Origin: Oscillospiraceae bacterium | GTDB lineage: Bacteria; Bacillota; Clostridia; Oscillospirales; Acutalibacteraceae | DNA: 64,000 nucleotides | Assembly: GCA_009784445.1 (NCBI GenBank) | Contig: WRBQ01000001.1 | Location: 1 to 64,000, forward strand | Direction: 5' to 3' | Part shown: positions 61,118 through 64,000 of the stretch, in pieces | How the letters are laid out: every line of letters starts with the position of its first letter | Position numbering within the stretch: position 1 is the stretch's first letter | Notes under the pieces: model-generated | What the model saw: the letters and a program-made list of their open reading frames with translations, nothing else | The model's database searches: none | What the model was told of the DNA's origin: nothing | Translations under genes and position numbers: made by a program

Positions 61118-63202
61118 ATGCGAAAATATTTCATTGCGATCGTGCTAGTGATCGCGGTTGTGGTTGGCGTGTTTTTCGTCACCTTTTCCACCAGTTTCTT
61201 CATTGATCTGCAGCCAAACGCGCCCATCACGGTGGAGTTTTACGCACGCGGACAAGACATAATGCATCAGGGTGAGCCCTTGCTGCTGCGTGGCGTGGAG
61301 ATCACGCCATCGGCGCCGGGGCGCCTTGCCGGCGATTTTTCCATTGGCACGGACGATTATCTGCGCTGGTTTGGCCATATCTACGCTATGGGTGCCAACA
61401 CCATTTACGTGTCCAACGTCATGGATCCCGCGTTTTATCGTGCGTTATATCGCTTTAACAGCGCAGACGATGATAGGCAACTGCTTGTGCTGCAAGGCGT
61501 GCATGGCGATGACTACGACAGCCTGACCCGCGAACTCAAACGCGCCATAGATATCATCCACGGCCGCAGGGCGCACCTGCTTGGCAGCCGCGGCGCTGAG
61601 TTTTTCCTGTGGGACATTTCCCCTTGGGTGGTTGGCTTTTTGGTTGGCGCGGAATGGGAGCCGGACTGGATCATCTACAAAAACCATTTTGTGCCAGACA
61701 TGCCGCAAACATTTCAGGGCGAGTTCTTCAGCGCGTCCGAAGAAGCAAACCCCTTTGAGGTAATGCTTGCGCGCGTGATGGACAGCGCCACGGCCTATGA
61801 AACCACGCGCTACAAAACACAGCGACCCATTGGCTTTATCTCAAGCCCCATCACTGATTTTTTGGAATATTACTGGACCTATGCCAGCCAGCTGCGCAAA
61901 TATGCACAGCTTAATGCCGAACACGTCATTCCCACGGATGCCATGACGGCGGGCACCTTCGCGGCTTATCGGCTGTTTCATTTTGCCGATGACTTCGTTG
62001 ATTTTCTCACACCCAACCAGCAGCAAGCACTTGCGCCCATTCTGGAAAACCTCGACCGCAGCTGCTTATATTACGGCTATTTCGACCTGCTGGTGCAAGT
62101 TCACAGCATGCCGGTGCTGGCCACAGGCTTTGGCTTTTCGTCGGCTCGTGCGCCGCAGCGTGAGGGGCAAGTGCCGCTGACTGAATATCAACAAGGCCAA
62201 GCGCTTGCGAACATGGTCACACAGCTGGAAGAACGCGGTTGGGCGGGCAGCATTATTTCCACCTGGCAAGACAACTGGGAACGACGCACCTGGAACAGCG
62301 CGTTTATGTCCAACCCTTGGCGTTATCAGTATTGGCACAACTTACAGTCCGTCGCGCAGGGCTATGGCCTAATGGCCTTTGACCCGGGTGCAACGAGGCG
62401 CCCAGTGGTTATCGATGGCACTACTCGCGGCTGGGATGAATCCCACTTTGTGCACACGGCCGACGACATCAGCATTTATGCGCAGTATACGACGCAGGGG
62501 CTTTATCTGCTGTTGCGCGGCGAAGGCGTGAATCCGCGTAAACGGCTCTATCTGCCCATTGATGTGACGCCGCTTTCGGGCACATATGCATTCAACGGCA
62601 TGGAGTTTGAGCGGCCCGCCAACTTTGTGTTGCGCCTTGCTGGCAGAAACAACACCAGCTTGCTGGTGAACCGGCGTTACCACTCAACTTATCAACGGTT
62701 CTACTATGAAATGACGGGGCGCAACCCTTTCGTGGCCGTGCCGCCGGTGTGGGATTCTGATTTTGTGCCGGTGACCATTGCGGTGCAAAACCCCTTCATC
62801 ATTGCGGCTGAAGATTTTTACTACTTGGCCGACGAAGTGCGGGAAATGCAGCGCATGCAATCGTGGAACACGGGCAGGCTCACGCACGGCATTGGCAATC
62901 CCAATTCGCGGCGCTTCAACTCACTGGCAGATTTCTTCTTTGGCGAAGATCTAGTGGAAATCCGCCTGCCGTGGTCGCTGCTGAATTTTTATGATCCATC
63001 TGTCATGCAAGTGCATGATGACCACTTTGCGCATTTTGGCGTGCAAGGGCTGGGCATTGGCGAAATCTACATTGGTATTGCCACGCAAGAGGGCATGGCA
63101 GCGATGTCGCCCATTGTGCTGCGCGGCTGGGGGAACACCGTGCAGACCCACGAGCGCCTCAAGCAATCCTACTTTGTGATGCAAGAACTTTGGGGACAGT
63201 AA
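61118..63202 (+). CDS. Membrane-anchored TIM-barrel glycosidase-like protein
   Basis: 694 residues, not confidently assigned. N-terminal anchor (FIAIVLVIAVVVGVFFVTFS). Residues 50-420 look like a clan GH-A barrel: LLRGVEITPSAPG, YAMGANTIYVSNVMDP, GFLVGAEWEPD, and the late strand VLATGFGFSSARAP followed by GSIISTWQDNWERRTWN. Where GH-A enzymes have the nucleophile glutamate (T-E-F-G), this protein reads T-G-F-G, so it may be inactive or a carbohydrate-binding scaffold. The C-terminal 270 residues look like a beta-sandwich. ATG 61118 is chosen over GTG 61109 for spacing. Confidence 0.65.
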   Translation: MRKYFIAIVLVIAVVVGVFFVTFSTSFFIDLQPNAPITVEFYARGQDIMHQGEPLLLRGVEITPSAPGRLAGDFSIGTDDYLRWFGHIYAMGANTIYVSNVMDPAFYRALYRFNSADDDRQLLVLQGVHGDDYDSLTRELKRAIDIIHGRRAHLLGSRGAEFFLWDISPWVVGFLVGAEWEPDWIIYKNHFVPDMPQTFQGEFFSASEEANPFEVMLARVMDSATAYETTRYKTQRPIGFISSPITDFLEYYWTYASQLRKYAQLNAEHVIPTDAMTAGTFAAYRLFHFADDFVDFLTPNQQQALAPILENLDRSCLYYGYFDLLVQVHSMPVLATGFGFSSARAPQREGQVPLTEYQQGQALANMVTQLEERGWAGSIISTWQDNWERRTWNSAFMSNPWRYQYWHNLQSVAQGYGLMAFDPGATRRPVVIDGTTRGWDESHFVHTADDISIYAQYTTQGLYLLLRGEGVNPRKRLYLPIDVTPLSGTYAFNGMEFERPANFVLRLAGRNNTSLLVNRRYHSTYQRFYYEMTGRNPFVAVPPVWDSDFVPVTIAVQNPFIIAAEDFYYLADEVREMQRMQSWNTGRLTHGIGNPNSRRFNSLADFFFGEDLVEIRLPWSLLNFYDPSVMQVHDDHFAHFGVQGLGIGEIYIGIATQEGMAAMSPIVLRGWGNTVQTHERLKQSYFVMQELWGQ

Positions 63203-63221
63203 AAATTGGAGGAGGAAAAAA

Positions 63222-64000
63222 ATGGACCTGAGAATTTATCTGATTGTTGGCTCATTCATGTTTGCCTGCATTGCGTTGATGGTGTTCAATTTCGTCATCA
63301 TGCGTGTGAGCAGAGAGAAGAGCGCATCCTCGGCAGACAAAAGCAACACATGGCAGCATATTCTTGCCACACAGGCTCTGGCAGAGCCGGGCAAAGCGCC
63401 CTGCTTGCGCAAGCATGATAAGCTTTTGCTAAAAAAATTAGGCGATGCGCAAAATCTGGTTGCCTATGGCCACGCCTTGCAGAAATTGAAAGACGAACAC
63501 GGCGACGAATATCTTATTTACATGCGCGATCGGCACCACATGTTTTATCTGCTTGCACAACAGTATTTCCGCAAAGCAAGCGTAGACCGTGCCTGTTTCG
63601 CTGATTTTGTTTGCGATTTTCCGCAAGTGACAGACGGTGCTTACGAAACCTTAGTGAGCACTTTGGTTGCTTGCATCAACGACCCCAGCGTACACTGCCG
63701 CACCAACGCTTTGCGCGCGCTGTGCAGCGTTGGCAATGTGCGTGGCGTGGTTAACGCACTGCAAACTATCAACGACAGGTCGCTGTTTGTGCATCACCAG
63801 CTGCTGACCAACGAATTGCTAAGTTTCAGTGGCAACAAAGAGGACTTGGGCGAGCAGTTGTGGAAAGAAAATGCACACTGGAACGACGGCATTCGAGCCT
63901 CTGTGGCGCAGTTTATCGCCGATGCATCGAAGCGCCGCAGAAAAGCGAGTTCGGCTTTGCATACTGCCTGCGCTGCAACGCGCAAGGGCAAGGAAAAAAG
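63222..64000 (+). CDS. Membrane-anchored HEAT-like repeat protein (3'-partial)
   Basis: At least 259 residues, open at the window edge. N-terminal membrane helix (IVGSFMFACIALMVFNFVIM), then helical repeats resembling HEAT (LVSTLVACINDPSVHCRTNALRALCSVGN, VVNALQTINDRSLFVHHQLL). Strong GGAGGAGG 6-7 nt before the ATG. Last visible gene of the VTC cluster; a glycosyltransferase often follows such proteins in other genomes, which cannot be checked here. Confidence 0.7.
   Translation, partial: MDLRIYLIVGSFMFACIALMVFNFVIMRVSREKSASSADKSNTWQHILATQALAEPGKAPCLRKHDKLLLKKLGDAQNLVAYGHALQKLKDEHGDEYLIYMRDRHHMFYLLAQQYFRKASVDRACFADFVCDFPQVTDGAYETLVSTLVACINDPSVHCRTNALRALCSVGNVRGVVNALQTINDRSLFVHHQLLTNELLSFSGNKEDLGEQLWKENAHWNDGIRASVAQFIADASKRRRKASSALHTACAATRKGKEK

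Overview
The window reads as chromosomal DNA of a moderately GC-rich, endospore-forming member of the Clostridia (Oscillospirales-like by general impression; no 16S gene or other phylogenetic marker was tested). Evidence for a spore former is spoIVB next to spo0A, the GerW/YtfJ-YtfI pair next to a DacF-type carboxypeptidase and scpAB, and two CotH-family genes. Gene order is mostly ordinary housekeeping, and no tRNA, rRNA, prophage, transposase or CRISPR array was seen.

Layout. 1-7289 (+): the 3' part of dnaE, a flavodoxin/ferredoxin protein with a nitroreductase, and recD2. 7360-12869 (+): a CotH protein with its own promoter, then a tightly coupled operon of an ACT protein (UPF0237), a membrane-HAD fusion, a lipoprotein and UPF0210, followed by a membrane protein. 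12974-15157 (+): a GH36 alpha-galactosidase. 15252-17791 (-): rplU, rpmA and an Lhr-like helicase. 18024-20169 (+): spoIVB and spo0A. 20288-26081 (-): a cobalamin-riboswitch operon with three surface proteins that together resemble the two domains of animal transcobalamin, plus a complete ECF transporter. 26120-30367 (-): a TetR-controlled operon with a pectinacetylesterase-like hydrolase and an ABC-2 exporter. 30402-36445 (+): leuACDB and a GPH-type sugar symporter. 36615-57829 (-): a poly-Asn protein, rluB, dacF, ytfJ, ytfI, scpB, scpA, a site-2 protease, prmC, yqhQ, a two-component system, cdaR, cdaA, ispF, an RNase M5-like gene, holA, comEC, a HIT protein, a CDP-alcohol phosphatidyltransferase, alaS and an XRE regulator. 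58133-64000 (+): a VTC, DUF4956, CotH, TIM-barrel and HEAT-like cluster that runs off the end.

The most interesting themes are these. (1) The B12-riboswitch operon looks like a split, membrane-tethered, transcobalamin-like capture device feeding an ECF importer. (2) The window is full of short dispersed repeats. A REP/BIME family has a GTAG foot, 3-nt loops and co-varying arms. A composite element is built on a T7-GC-A7 palindrome. There is also a heptamer array family and a 168-bp element with perfect terminal inverted repeats. (3) Repeats lie in frame inside three essential or near-essential genes (dnaE, prmC, RNase M5-like) and supply stop codons or C-termini to several others. (4) Domain oddities: AlaRS appears to lack its editing beta-barrel, bL27 lacks the Firmicutes N-terminal extension, ComEC lacks a nuclease domain, and an XRE regulator is fused to a 15-residue beta-solenoid-like repeat.
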